From Nonomuraea jabiensis (GTDB lineage: Bacteria > Actinomycetota > Actinomycetes > Streptosporangiales > Streptosporangiaceae), in contig NZ_JACHMB010000001.1 in assembly GCF_014204795.1 (NCBI RefSeq), positions 10,490,501-10,554,500 on the forward strand: a stretch of 64,000 nucleotides of DNA. The letters run 5' to 3'. Shown one piece after another: positions 14,954 through 23,211 of the stretch. Made by a program: the position numbers and the translations under genes. The stretch's first letter is position 1, and the number at the start of each line of letters is the position of its first letter. The notes below the pieces were generated by a model that ran no database searches, was not told the origin of the DNA, and worked only from the letters and a program-made list of their open reading frames with translations.

Positions 14954-16444
14954 ATGCCCGACTACGGCCACGAGCTGCTCTTCAGCGTCAGCTTCGTGCC
15001 CTCCGCCCACCAGGCCGACACCGTCGTCGCCCTCACGCAGCTCGCCGAGCGCGCCGGACTCGACCTCGTGACCTTCTCGGACCACCCGTACCAGCCCACC
15101 TTCCTCGACACCTGGACCCTGCTCGGCTACGTCGCCGCCGCCACCGAGAGCATCCGGCTGGCCGGCAACGTGCATCCGCTGCCGCTCCGGCCGCCCGCCA
15201 TGCTCGCGCAGGCCGCCGCCAGCCTCGACATCCTCAGCCGCGGCCGCTTCGAGCTCGCCCTGGGCACCGGCGGATACTGGGACGCCATCGCCTCCATGGG
15301 CGCCCCGCGCCTGACCCCCGGCCAGGCCGTGGACGCGCTCGAGGAGGCCATCCCGATCATCCGCGCCGCCTGGGACACCGACGCCCCGGGCGCCATCGCC
15401 CACCACGGCGAGCACTACCAGGTCACCGCCCCGCGAGGCCCGCGCCCGGCCCACGACATCGGCATCTGGCTCGGCGCGTACAAGCCGCGCATGCTCCGCG
15501 TGACCGGCCGCCTCGCGGACGGCTGGCTCCCCTCCCTCCCCCGCCTCCAGAGCATCGGCGAGCTCGGCGAGGGCAACACCCTCATCGACGAGGCCGCCGC
15601 CGAGGCGGGCCGCTCGCCCCGCGACATCCGCCGCCTGCTCAACCTCGGCGAGGAGCTGCCCGCCGCCCAACTCGCCGAGATCGCCCTCACGTACGGCGTC
15701 AGCGCCTTCATCCTCGCGGTCAACGACCCCGACCGGCTGCAGCGCTTCGCCCAGGAGACCGCCCCGGCCGTACGCGAACTCGTCGCCGCGGAACGCACCC
15801 GGACCACCCCGCCGCAACTCCCCTCCACCGCAACGGCCAGGAACGCCTCCGACCTGGCCGCCACCCCGACCCCCGACGACGGTGTACGGCTCACCGACGT
15901 ACGCGTCTGGGACGAGACCACCCGCCCCACCGGCCCCGCCCCCGACCCCACCAGGCGCTACACCCCCGCCGAACAGGCCAACGGCCGCCACCTCATCGAC
16001 GTGCACGACCACCTGCGCGGCGAACTCGCCCAGCTCCGCGACCTCATCGACCAGGTGGCCTCCGGAGCGATCGACGCCGGCACCGCCCGCTCCCACATCA
16101 ACACCATGACCATGCGCCAGAACAACTGGACCCTCGGCGCCTACTGCGAGTCCTACTGCCGCCTCGTCACCATGCACCACACCGCCGAGGACGCCATGGT
16201 CTTCCCGCACCTCCGCCGGTCGGAGCCCGCCCTGGCGCCCGTGCTCGACCGCCTCCAGGAAGAGCACCACGCCATCCACAAGATCATCGAACGCGTCGAC
16301 CGCGCCCTCGTCTCGTTCGTCGGCGACCCGGACGGCCTCGGCCATCTGCGCGAGACCGTGGACCTGCTGACCGACAGCCTGCTGTCCCACCTGTCGTACG
16401 AGGAGCGCGAACTCGTCGAACCCCTGGCCAGGCACGGCCTCTAG
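14954..16444 (+). CDS. Fusion of LLM-class (F420/flavin-dependent) oxidoreductase with C-terminal hemerythrin domain
   Basis: A 496-residue two-domain protein. Residues 1-280 are a luciferase-like TIM barrel (VTFSDHPYQPTFLDTWTLLG, LSRGRFELALGTGGYWDA, DIGIWLGAYKPRML), which uses reduced F420 or FMN. After a Pro/Thr-rich linker (about 285-340), residues 345-496 have a hemerythrin-like HHE pattern: His351/353, His408-His409 with Glu412, His438-His439 and a C-terminal HLSYEERELVEPL. That pattern would bind a di-iron centre for O2, NO or redox sensing. AAGGAG lies 5 bases before ATG 14954. Its TAG shares CTAG with the stop of the convergent MFS gene. Confidence 0.88.
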   Translation: MPDYGHELLFSVSFVPSAHQADTVVALTQLAERAGLDLVTFSDHPYQPTFLDTWTLLGYVAAATESIRLAGNVHPLPLRPPAMLAQAAASLDILSRGRFELALGTGGYWDAIASMGAPRLTPGQAVDALEEAIPIIRAAWDTDAPGAIAHHGEHYQVTAPRGPRPAHDIGIWLGAYKPRMLRVTGRLADGWLPSLPRLQSIGELGEGNTLIDEAAAEAGRSPRDIRRLLNLGEELPAAQLAEIALTYGVSAFILAVNDPDRLQRFAQETAPAVRELVAAERTRTTPPQLPSTATARNASDLAATPTPDDGVRLTDVRVWDETTRPTGPAPDPTRRYTPAEQANGRHLIDVHDHLRGELAQLRDLIDQVASGAIDAGTARSHINTMTMRQNNWTLGAYCESYCRLVTMHHTAEDAMVFPHLRRSEPALAPVLDRLQEEHHAIHKIIERVDRALVSFVGDPDGLGHLRETVDLLTDSLLSHLSYEERELVEPLARHGL

Positions 16445-17631
16445 ACCCGGCGGGCCGGGAACGCGCGGCGGCGCGCCGCGACCACGACCGCCAGGGCCAC
16501 CGCCACCAGCGGCAACGAGGTCCACGGCAGCGCACCCGCCCCGGCGCCCTCCAGCACCAGCCCGCCGGCCAGCGACCCCGCCGCGATCCCCGCGTTGTAC
16601 ACGGTCGTCTGCATGGACGTGGCCGCGTCCGCGTTCCCCGCCCCGGAGGCGTCCACCAACGCCGACTGCAGCAACGTCGGCACGCCGCCGAAGGCCGCCC
16701 CCCACAGCGCGACCGCGCCCAGCGGCGCCCAGCCCGGCCCTCCCAAAACGGCCAGCACCGCCATGGCCCCCGCCACCACGGCCAGCACCACCACGAGCGC
16801 CACCCGCGGGAACCGGTCGATCACCACCCCGGTCACCCAGATCCCCGCCACCGTCCCGACCCCGAACACGAGCAGCACGACACTCGTCCGCCCCAACCCG
16901 GCGAAGGCCACGAACGGCGCCAGGTACGTATACATCGCCTGGTGCCCGACCAGCACCAGCACCGTCACCCCCAGGATCGTCCGGACGCCGGGCAGCACCG
17001 CCACCCGCCGCAACGGGACCCGCACCGCGGCCGCCTCGCCGGGAAAGTCCGGCACCTTACACAGCACCCACCCCACCAGCGCGACGGCCACGACCGCCAG
17101 CCCCAGGAAAGCCGTCCGCCACCCGAACGCCGAGGCCAGCGCCGCCCCCGCAGGGATTCCCGCGCACAGCGCCACCGTGATCCCCGCCGAGACGATCGCG
17201 ATGGCCCGCCCCCGCCGCTCGACCGGCACCATCCGCGCCGCGTACCCGACCAGCATCGCCCACAGGATCCCGCCCATGACACCCGCCAGCACCCGCGCCC
17301 CGAAGGTCACCGCATAGGACGACGAGAGCGCGGTCACCGTGTTGAACAGCGCGAACCCCGCCAGCGTCCCCACCAGTACGGGCCGCCGCGGCAGGCCGCG
17401 CAGCAACGCCGTCAGCGGGATCGCCGACAGCGTCGAGGCCACCGCGTACGCCGTCACCAGGAACCCGGCCCGCCCCTCCGGCACCCCCAGCGCCAGGCCG
17501 AGCTGCGGCAGCAGCCCCGCCGGAAGCAGCTCCGTCATCACCGCCGTGAACGCCGCCGAGAACAGCGCCAGCAGCCCCGACCAGGGCATTCTCCCGACGC
17601 GTACGGCGCCGGCGATCGTCGCACCAGACAT
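16441..17631 (-). CDS. MFS efflux transporter (12-TM, DHA1-like)
   Basis: A 396-residue major-facilitator protein with about 12 hydrophobic segments. Motif A is present in degenerate form after TM2 (LTALLRGLPRRPVLVG), and RVLAGVMGGILWAMLVGYAARMVP marks TM4. The layout resembles AraJ/Cml-type drug or sugar exporters. It is divergent from a MerR regulator gene. A perfect inverted repeat at 17650-17665 lies 18 bases before the start codon, so MerR-type control is likely. The substrate is unknown. Confidence 0.88.
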   Translation of the reverse strand: MSGATIAGAVRVGRMPWSGLLALFSAAFTAVMTELLPAGLLPQLGLALGVPEGRAGFLVTAYAVASTLSAIPLTALLRGLPRRPVLVGTLAGFALFNTVTALSSSYAVTFGARVLAGVMGGILWAMLVGYAARMVPVERRGRAIAIVSAGITVALCAGIPAGAALASAFGWRTAFLGLAVVAVALVGWVLCKVPDFPGEAAAVRVPLRRVAVLPGVRTILGVTVLVLVGHQAMYTYLAPFVAFAGLGRTSVVLLVFGVGTVAGIWVTGVVIDRFPRVALVVVLAVVAGAMAVLAVLGGPGWAPLGAVALWGAAFGGVPTLLQSALVDASGAGNADAATSMQTTVYNAGIAAGSLAGGLVLEGAGAGALPWTSLPLVAVALAVVVAARRRAFPARRV

Positions 17632-17649
17632 GCCGAATATGCTGAAACG

Positions 17650-17665
17650 TTCACATCAATGTGAA
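17650..17665. promoter_or_regulatory. Operator between MFS exporter and MerR gene
   Basis: TTCACA-TCAA-TGTGAA is a perfect 6-base inverted repeat with a 4-base centre. It lies 18 bases upstream of the exporter start (17631) and 21 bases upstream of the MerR start (17687). MerR regulators bind such dyads within promoters and unwind them when the inducer is bound. Confidence 0.6.
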
Positions 17666-17686
17666 GGCAAGCCGGGAGGCCCCGCA

Positions 17687-18052
17687 GTGAGAATCGGTGA
17701 GCTGTCGCGACTGACGGGGGTGCCGACCCGCATGCTCCGCTACTACGAGGAGCAGGACCTCCTCCACCCCGAGCGCGCCGACAACGGCTACCGCCATTAT
17801 CCCGAGTCGGCCGTCTACCGGGTGCAGCAGATCCGCGGCCTGCTCGACTCCGGCCTCACCACGGAGATCATCCGCCGCATCCTCCCGTTCCTGACCAAGC
17901 CCGACGAGATCCACCTGCATCCGCAGTGCCTCACCCCGGAGCTGGCCGACCTCCTGGAGGCCGAGGCCGACCGCATCCAGCAGCGCATCGAGTGCCTGGC
18001 CCGCAACCGTGACGCGATCCACGCGTATCTGGCGGCCGTGCGATCTTCCTGA
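17687..18052 (+). CDS. MerR-family transcriptional regulator
   Basis: A 121-residue MerR protein. It has the N-terminal winged helix MRIGELSRLTGVPTRMLRYY, the wing EEQDLLHPERADNGYRHYPE and a C-terminal coiled-coil (about residues 85-117). The effector domain is minimal, as in small MerR activators of drug efflux. The start is GTG 17687 with GGGAGG 8 bases upstream. It is divergent from the MFS exporter with a dyad operator in between. One Cys (PQCLTP) is present, too few for a classical mercury site. Confidence 0.9.
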   Translation: MRIGELSRLTGVPTRMLRYYEEQDLLHPERADNGYRHYPESAVYRVQQIRGLLDSGLTTEIIRRILPFLTKPDEIHLHPQCLTPELADLLEAEADRIQQRIECLARNRDAIHAYLAAVRSS

Positions 18053-18204
18053 GCCCGGCGCCTTTACAAAGTAGATCACGTACATTTCGAGTTACTGATC
18101 AACGGCGACGCCTTGATCGAAAACGGGGTGTGGCGCTACTCCCGCCTCCAAGATCGCTACGTATAGTGATCTCCGATGTCACTTCGTGATTACAGGGGGA
18201 GATC

Positions 18205-18534
18205 ATGAGGAACAGCCTCATCGCCGTCGGTGGTGCGCTGCTCGCCGCGACCGCACTGTACGGCAGCGTGACGCCCGCCACCGCCGACACGGACCTGAAG
18301 CGCCACCACTCGAAGCACTGCGGCCTCGGGGTGGACGACGACATTACCTATCACCACGTCACCGACCACGGCGTGTTCGCCGGTACCCGCGAGATCAAGG
18401 CCTGCAAGGACGGCGGCGGCGCCGGCTGGGACTGGTCGTGGGACCACCACTGGAAGCACCGCAACTGGCCCACCAGCGGCAACGGCAACTGGGTCGGCTC
18501 CTGGCCCGACCACGGCTTCCACCACGACGACTGA
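18205..18534 (+). CDS. Small secreted His/Trp/Asp-rich protein
   Basis: A 109-residue protein with a clear Sec signal peptide (MRNSLIAVGGALLAATALYG, likely cleaved after the ATA near residue 28). The mature part has about 14 histidines, many in pairs (HH, DHHWKH, HHDD), several tryptophans and only two cysteines (KHCGLG, KACKDG) that could form one disulfide. GGGGGAG lies 5 bases before ATG 18205. A 12-base perfect stem at 18556-18588 follows as terminator. The composition suggests a metal-binding or surface role, but no family was recognised. Confidence 0.75.
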   Translation: MRNSLIAVGGALLAATALYGSVTPATADTDLKRHHSKHCGLGVDDDITYHHVTDHGVFAGTREIKACKDGGGAGWDWSWDHHWKHRNWPTSGNGNWVGSWPDHGFHHDD

Positions 18535-18555
18535 TCAAGCCCCGCATCACGCGCT

Positions 18556-18588
18556 CGTCCCGGTGCCCACCGCGCAGGCACCGGGACG
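18556..18588 (+). terminator. Strong hairpin terminator after secreted-protein gene
   Basis: CGTCCCGGTGCC (18556-18567) pairs perfectly with GGCACCGGGACG (18577-18588) over a 9-base loop. There is no U-tract, as is common for actinobacterial terminators. It lies 22 bases after the stop codon. Confidence 0.75.
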
Positions 18589-18622
18589 AACGCGTTCAGG
18601 CCCCCGGCCACCGTTCATGCGT

Positions 18623-18677
18623 CACCACCGGGACAGGCCGTTACGGCCCCACCACCAGGACAGGCCGTTACGGGCCC
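18623..18677. repeat. Two tandem copies of a 27-28 base unit
   Basis: The copies at 18623-18649 and 18650-18677 are nearly identical and share the block GGACAGGCCGTTACGG. The block is non-coding and sits between the terminator and the phosphotransferase gene. Function unknown. Confidence 0.6.
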
Positions 18678-18767
18678 ACCCCTGAGACGGGCACGTCCGG
18701 GTGCCCGCCACCGTGCCTCCCCCCGGCCGGTTCGGCGTTCCGGGGGCGTCGCCGACATGCTGGGACG

Positions 18768-19601
18768 ATGGATGATCCACTGAGCTGGCTGGCCCAGGAC
18801 GCCGGATCGGGACCTCTCCCCGTCCGCGAGGGGCAGTTCCACCGGGTCGTGATGGGCTCGGACCGGGTCGTGTGCCTGCCCCGCACCGAGGCGGCGGCCG
18901 CCCGGCTGCCCCAGCGGGCGGCCATGCTGCGCGTGCTCGCCGGGCTCGACCTCGGCTTTCGCATCCCCCGGCCGCTGTCCGAAGGCGCGGGCGCGGCGCC
19001 GTACCTGGTGCTCAGCCGCGTCCCCGGCGCGCCGCTGGAGAAAGGCGCGCTCGACGACCCGGCGGTGGCCGGGGCGGCGGCGGAGCAGTACGCCGAACTG
19101 CTGGGCGCGCTGGCCCGGGCGGGAGCCGACGAGCGGGCGCGGGCGGCGCTGCCCTGGACGCCGGCGGACCGGTGGCGGCGGTTCGAGGGGGAGGTCCGCG
19201 CCGAGTTGTTCGAGCTCATGTCGGGCGCCGGACGCCGGCGGGCCGAGCGGGAGCTCGCCGCGGCCGCGGGTCTCCCCCACGTCGCCACGGCGGTGGCCCA
19301 CGGCGACCTCGGCGCGGAGAACGTGCTGTGGGAGATCGACGGCGGGCGGCCCCGGCTCAGCGGCGTGATCGACTGGGACGAGGCCACGATCGGCGACCCC
19401 GCCGAGGACCTCGCGGCCATCGGGGCCGGCCACGGCGACGCGTTCCTGGACCGGGTGCTCGCGCTGGCCGGCTGGACCGACGACGGGACGGCGGCCCGCA
19501 TCGCCGCCATCCGCGGCACGTTCGCCCTCCAACAGGCGCTCGCCGCCCACCGGGACGGCGACGCGGAACAACTGACGGACGGCCTGACCGCCTACCGCTG
19601 A
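18768..19601 (+). CDS. Aminoglycoside-phosphotransferase-like (APH/ChoK) kinase
   Basis: A 277-residue APH-superfamily protein. It has the catalytic loop VAHGDLGAENVLW (H-G-D-x4-N) and the metal-binding GVIDWDEATIGDPAEDLA (DxD region). The N-lobe is short and lacks an obvious glycine-rich loop, as is usual in the family. Substrates range from aminoglycosides and macrolides to choline and sugars; none can be chosen from sequence. ATG 18768 is used, with weak GGGACG just upstream. It is a single gene, with no resistance gene or transposon next to it. Confidence 0.87.
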   Translation: MDDPLSWLAQDAGSGPLPVREGQFHRVVMGSDRVVCLPRTEAAAARLPQRAAMLRVLAGLDLGFRIPRPLSEGAGAAPYLVLSRVPGAPLEKGALDDPAVAGAAAEQYAELLGALARAGADERARAALPWTPADRWRRFEGEVRAELFELMSGAGRRRAERELAAAAGLPHVATAVAHGDLGAENVLWEIDGGRPRLSGVIDWDEATIGDPAEDLAAIGAGHGDAFLDRVLALAGWTDDGTAARIAAIRGTFALQQALAAHRDGDAEQLTDGLTAYR

Positions 19602-19873
19602 CCGAATACCGCTGAGCAGCCGGGCCTGGCCGCCGGCGTTGCGCACCGCAGGCGGATCATCCGCCTTCGCGACCTGCCCACCACGATCCCCGCCGGGAGC
19701 ACACTGCCCACGGCCCGGCAACGGGAGGTGCCGGGCCGGCCATGGCGGTCAGCCGGGCGAGGGTCCCGGCGTCGTAGCCGCCGCTACGGCGCGAGTTCGG
19801 CAGCCAGGCGGCGGAGGTGGTCAGCGAGGCCGGCGGCGTCCTCGCATCGCGCGGCGGGCATCCTGTCCGGAGC
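19602..19873. other. Intergenic region without a recognisable gene
   Basis: Between the APH-like gene and the convergent MFS gene. On the minus strand, 19863-19789 reads a 25-codon frame ending DAAGLADHLRRLAAELAP then TAG, which looks like the amphipathic end of a protein, but no upstream body is present. Nothing else was identified. Confidence 0.35.
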
Positions 19874-21232
19874 TCAGCGTCCCGGTGATGCCGGGCGGCG
19901 AAGGTGGCGTCGGCGATGGCCCTCCGAGCGGGCACGCGAGGGCAGCAGCACGACGACGAGTACGGCGCCGAACGCCACGCAGAGCGCGCCCGCCGTGAGC
20001 CCGCCCGAGTAGCCCATGACGGCCAGCGCGGCCACCCCGACGGCGCCGCCGATCTGCTGGACGGAGGTGAACAGGGCCGAGCCGAGACCGGCGTCCTCCT
20101 CGGTGGTGCCGTCGACCGCGGCCACCGCCATGGCGGGTAGGCTCAGCCCGTTGCCCACACTCAGGATGAGCATGCCGGGCAGGACGTGGGCGGCGTAGGA
20201 GTCGCCCGCCGCCAGGCCCGACAGCAGCAGCAAGCCGGCGATGTTGACCAGGAACGCCAGCAGGAGCGCCCAGCGCATCCCGATCCTGAGCGAGATACGG
20301 GAGGACAACCACATGCCCGCCAGGATGCCGGCGCCGTAGGGCAGGTAGGCCACGCCGGCCAGGAGCGGGCTGTATCCCAGAGCGGTCTGCACCTGGATCA
20401 TCAGCAGGAACGACATCGCATACATCGCCATCGAGAACAGCAGGGTCGCGCCGTTGGCGACCGTCCGCGTCCGCGAGGCCAGGAACGATCCGGGCACCAG
20501 CGGCGCCGCCGCCCGCGACTCGGCCACCAGGAACGCCACCGCCAAGACAGCGGAGAGCACGACGGCTCCGATGACGAGCGGGTCGCTCCACCCGGTCTCG
20601 CCGGAGCGCAGCAGCCCGTACACCAACGACACCGCGGCGCCGGTGACCAGGACTGCGCCGGGAACGTCGAGACGGCGCCGGCCGGGCGCGCGGGACTCGG
20701 GGACCAGGCGGGGCACCGACGCCAGGGCCACGGCGACGACGGGCAGGTTGATCAGGAAGATCCAGCGCCAGGACACCAGGTCGGTCAGCGCTCCGGACAG
20801 CACCAGGCCCGAGGTCCCGCCCAGGGCCGCGATGCCGCCCCAGATCGCCAGCGCCCTGGCCCGCTCCTCCGGCCCCGGATACAGCAACGTGATCATCGAC
20901 ATCGCCGCAGGCCCGGCCATCGCGGAACCCGCGCCCTGCACGAACCGCCCGACCACGAGCTGCCACGGCTCCTGCGCCAGCCCGCAGGCCAGGCTGGCCA
21001 CCCCGAACAGCGCCACCCCGATGAGGAAGACGCGGCGACGGCCCAGCAGATCCGCCATCCGGCCGCACAGCAGCAGCAGACCGCCGAAGGCCAGGAAGTA
21101 GGCGTTGACGACCCAGGGCAGCCCGGACGCGCTGAAGCCCAGCTCATCGCGGATGCTGGGCAGGGCCACGTTCACGACGGTGTCATCGAGCACCAGCATG
21201 AACTGGACGAGACACAACACAATCATCGGCAC
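19874..21232 (-). CDS. MFS drug exporter, DHA2 family (14-TM)
   Basis: A 452-residue major-facilitator exporter. TM1 carries the DHA2 hallmark LDDTVVNVALPSI (motif D1), followed by WVVNAYFLAFGGLLLLCGR and motif A GRMADLLGRRRVFLIG. Motif C appears as GGTSGLVLSGALTDLVSWRW in TM5. About 14 hydrophobic segments are expected, as in QacA-like proton antiporters. The basic tail (RSEGHRRRHLRRP) is cytoplasmic. The start is GTG 21232 or ATG 21226. It is divergent from an AraC-type regulator, with a perfect dyad (21223-21239) over the start. A drug or endogenous product is the probable cargo. Confidence 0.9.
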   Translation of the reverse strand: MPMIVLCLVQFMLVLDDTVVNVALPSIRDELGFSASGLPWVVNAYFLAFGGLLLLCGRMADLLGRRRVFLIGVALFGVASLACGLAQEPWQLVVGRFVQGAGSAMAGPAAMSMITLLYPGPEERARALAIWGGIAALGGTSGLVLSGALTDLVSWRWIFLINLPVVAVALASVPRLVPESRAPGRRRLDVPGAVLVTGAAVSLVYGLLRSGETGWSDPLVIGAVVLSAVLAVAFLVAESRAAAPLVPGSFLASRTRTVANGATLLFSMAMYAMSFLLMIQVQTALGYSPLLAGVAYLPYGAGILAGMWLSSRISLRIGMRWALLLAFLVNIAGLLLLSGLAAGDSYAAHVLPGMLILSVGNGLSLPAMAVAAVDGTTEEDAGLGSALFTSVQQIGGAVGVAALAVMGYSGGLTAGALCVAFGAVLVVVLLPSRARSEGHRRRHLRRPASPGR

Positions 21233-21239
21233 CCGATGA
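21223..21239. promoter_or_regulatory. Dyad at the start of the DHA2 exporter gene
   Basis: TCATCGG-CAC-CCGATGA is a perfect 7-base inverted repeat with a 3-base centre. It overlaps the exporter start and lies 55 bases before the AraC-type gene. It could be an operator or an mRNA hairpin that hides the translation start. Confidence 0.4.
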
Positions 21240-21293
21240 CGCTATGATCCGCCGCATTTGGCCACAATTCGTGACGGGGCCAGACTATGTCGC

Positions 21294-22040
21294 ATGGAGG
21301 ACATGGGCGCGATCATCGTCGGCCACTTCCCGCTGACCTCCGGGGAGTGGATCCCCCCGCACAGCCACACCCACCACCAGCTCGCCTGGACCCGGCGCGG
21401 CGTCCTGAGCGTCGAAGTGGGCGAGGTGTACTGGGTCCTGCCGCCCACCCGGGCACTGTGGCTGCCCGCCGGTGTGACCCACGCGACCGGCGCGACCCGC
21501 GACGCCGTACTGTGCAGCCTGTACCTGGCGCCGGAGCGCTGCCCGCTGGACTGGCCCGAGCCCACCGCGGTCGGCGTCGACGGCCTGCTCGCCGAGCTGA
21601 TCGGCTACCTGGCCCGCCCCGGCCTCACCGACGACGCGCGGCTGCGCGCCGAGGCCGTGCTGCCCGACCTGCTGCGCCCGCTGCCCGCCCGGCCCATCGA
21701 CGTGCCGCAGCCCACCGACGAGCGGGTCCAGGTGGTGGCGGCCGCCCTGCTGGCCGACCCCGCCGACCCGCGCAGCCTGGAGGCTCACGCGCGCGCGGCG
21801 GGCGTGAGCAGGCGGACGTTGACCCGGCTGTTCGTACGTGACACGGGCATGAGCTTCGACCACTGGCGCACCCAGGTACGGCTACGCGCCGCCCTGCCGC
21901 TGCTGGCCGAGGGCCAGCCGGTGTCGCGGGTGGCACACAGCGTGGGGTACGCGACGGCCAGCGCGTTCCTGGCGGCCTTCCGCCGCACGGTCGGCACCAC
22001 ACCCCGGCGCTACCTGCTCAGCCGCGGATCATGGGATTGA
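21294..22040 (+). CDS. AraC-family transcriptional regulator with N-terminal cupin sensor
   Basis: A 248-residue regulator. Residues 10-95 form a cupin-like effector domain (PPHSHTHHQLAWTRRGVLSV, WLPAGVTHATGAT). Residues about 150-248 carry two helix-turn-helix units: LEAHARAAGVSRRTLTRLF and PVSRVAHSVGYATASAFLAA, ending RTVGTTPRRYLL. ATG 21294 is chosen; ATG 21303 is an alternative, and a TTG at 21258 would extend it. It is divergent from the DHA2 exporter, its likely target. Confidence 0.9.
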   Translation: MEDMGAIIVGHFPLTSGEWIPPHSHTHHQLAWTRRGVLSVEVGEVYWVLPPTRALWLPAGVTHATGATRDAVLCSLYLAPERCPLDWPEPTAVGVDGLLAELIGYLARPGLTDDARLRAEAVLPDLLRPLPARPIDVPQPTDERVQVVAAALLADPADPRSLEAHARAAGVSRRTLTRLFVRDTGMSFDHWRTQVRLRAALPLLAEGQPVSRVAHSVGYATASAFLAAFRRTVGTTPRRYLLSRGSWD

Positions 22041-22322
22041 CGCGGGCGGCCTGCCCGGCTGGATGCTCGGCCAGGAGCGTCTGCCGCAGCGTCGCGACGA
22101 CGCTCGTGGTTATACACCTGGCCGAGGACCGGAACTGGCCACGCTCGCCGAACCAGCTCGATGCCGGCGGCGTTGGCCGCGCGATCCGCACCGTGCAGCT
22201 GCTGCGCTACCTCTCCGACGCCCCACGGCTGCGCCGGGTGACTGCGGCGACGAACAAGCTGGGCGAGCAAGGTGAAGGCGTTCAGCTGCTCGGGGACGGG
22301 ACGCGCGTCACTGAGCCTGCGC
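22041..22322. other. Intergenic region without a recognisable gene
   Basis: No frame here has a plausible start, ribosome-binding site and family resemblance. A minus-strand frame (about 22320-22040) containing QLNAFTLLAQLV and VLGQVYNHERRR is protein-like in places and could be a degraded gene. It was not identified. Confidence 0.3.
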
Positions 22323-22724
22323 CTAGGAGACGCGTTCGGCGTTGGAGATGTAGCCGCCTCCGCCCGGGTAGACCCAGGCGCCGTTGAGGGTGGTGTCATC
22401 GGCGCTGAAGGTGCCCTGGTAGTAGGCGGGTGAGCCGCGCTCGCCGGCCCAGATGGTGAGGGTGTCGCCGAGGATCTCGTAGGTGTAGTCCAGGGTGCTG
22501 CCGTCGTCGCCGTAGTAGCGGGAGGTGATGTCGGCGCCGGGTTCGGCCATCAGCTTGCGCTCTCGGCCGATGATCTCGATGCCGAAGGTGTCACCGAGCC
22601 GGACGTCCTGCTGGAGGAAGTGGTCGTTCATCCAGCGGTAGGTGACGGTTCCCTCATGGCCTCCGGTGATCTTCCACGTGCCGACGAGCCGGGCCAGGGC
22701 CTGCAGTGCGGGGTCGTTGCTCAT
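22323..22724 (-). CDS. Lipocalin-like / DUF1579-type small protein
   Basis: A 133-residue beta-rich protein. It starts DPALQALARLVGTWKITGGH, continues VTYRWMNDHFLQQDV and GIEIIGRE, and ends GAWVYPGGGGYISNAERVS. This is a widespread actinobacterial family of small barrel proteins whose homologues begin with VGTW(R/K). Ligand and activity are unknown; some relatives are annotated as DUF1579 or lipocalin-like. ATG 22724 has GGGAGA 8 bases upstream. It is a single gene flanked by degraded sequence. Confidence 0.75.
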   Translation of the reverse strand: MSNDPALQALARLVGTWKITGGHEGTVTYRWMNDHFLQQDVRLGDTFGIEIIGRERKLMAEPGADITSRYYGDDGSTLDYTYEILGDTLTIWAGERGSPAYYQGTFSADDTTLNGAWVYPGGGGYISNAERVS

Positions 22725-22818
22725 CGCGGTCTCCCTCGGAGTGGACGAATGTCGCCCATTCTGACCACCCGCGGCACCGAAACTCATCGGTCCCACAGCG
22801 GAGAGTTCCGAGCGGCAG

Positions 22819-22988
22819 ATGCCGGGCGCGATGGCCGCGATGGAGCCCGACGACGGCGAGCAGACGGCCTTGCGGGCAGGCGACGTGGTCATCCAGAACG
22901 GCACCCGGCACGCCGGCACAACCACGGCACCGAGTCCTGCACGATCGTCGGCGTCGCCATCGGCGGGGACCGCACCCGGCTCACGTAG
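22819..22988 (+). pseudogene. Frameshifted C-terminal remnant of a cupin-domain gene
   Basis: The first part reads EQTALRAGDVVIQNGTRHA, the second cupin motif of a small cupin protein. After a one-base slip near 22915, another frame continues NHGTESCTIVGVAIGGDRTR and stops at 22988. The N-terminal half of the cupin is absent. A frameshifted and truncated gene is the simplest reading. Confidence 0.6.
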
Positions 22989-22997
22989 TCAAGATGG

Positions 22998-23160
22998 TCA
23001 ATGGCGGGCCGGCACCGCAAGCTCCCCATTGAAGCCCACCACCAGCTGCCCACTCGGCGTCAGCGTCATCGAACAGGGCATCGACGGGAACCTCAGTGGA
23101 GGACTGACCTGCTCACCGGTGGTCAGGTCCCACAACCGCGGTGGGGCCTCCGCTCGCCGG
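22998..23160 (-). pseudogene. C-terminal remnant of a WD40-repeat gene
   Basis: Reading the minus strand from about 23160, the frame gives PPRLWDLTTGEQVSPPLRF and SMTLTPSGQLVVGFNGELAV, ending in TGA at 22998. LWDLTTG plus a following strand with D/P-S-G is one WD40 blade. Upstream sequence on that strand is no longer protein-like. This is the end of a lost beta-propeller gene. Confidence 0.6.
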
Positions 23161-23211
23161 GTGGCCCTGGTGCATTGCCGCGCCGAGACTCCCTCAGAGC
23201 CCGTGCCACTG

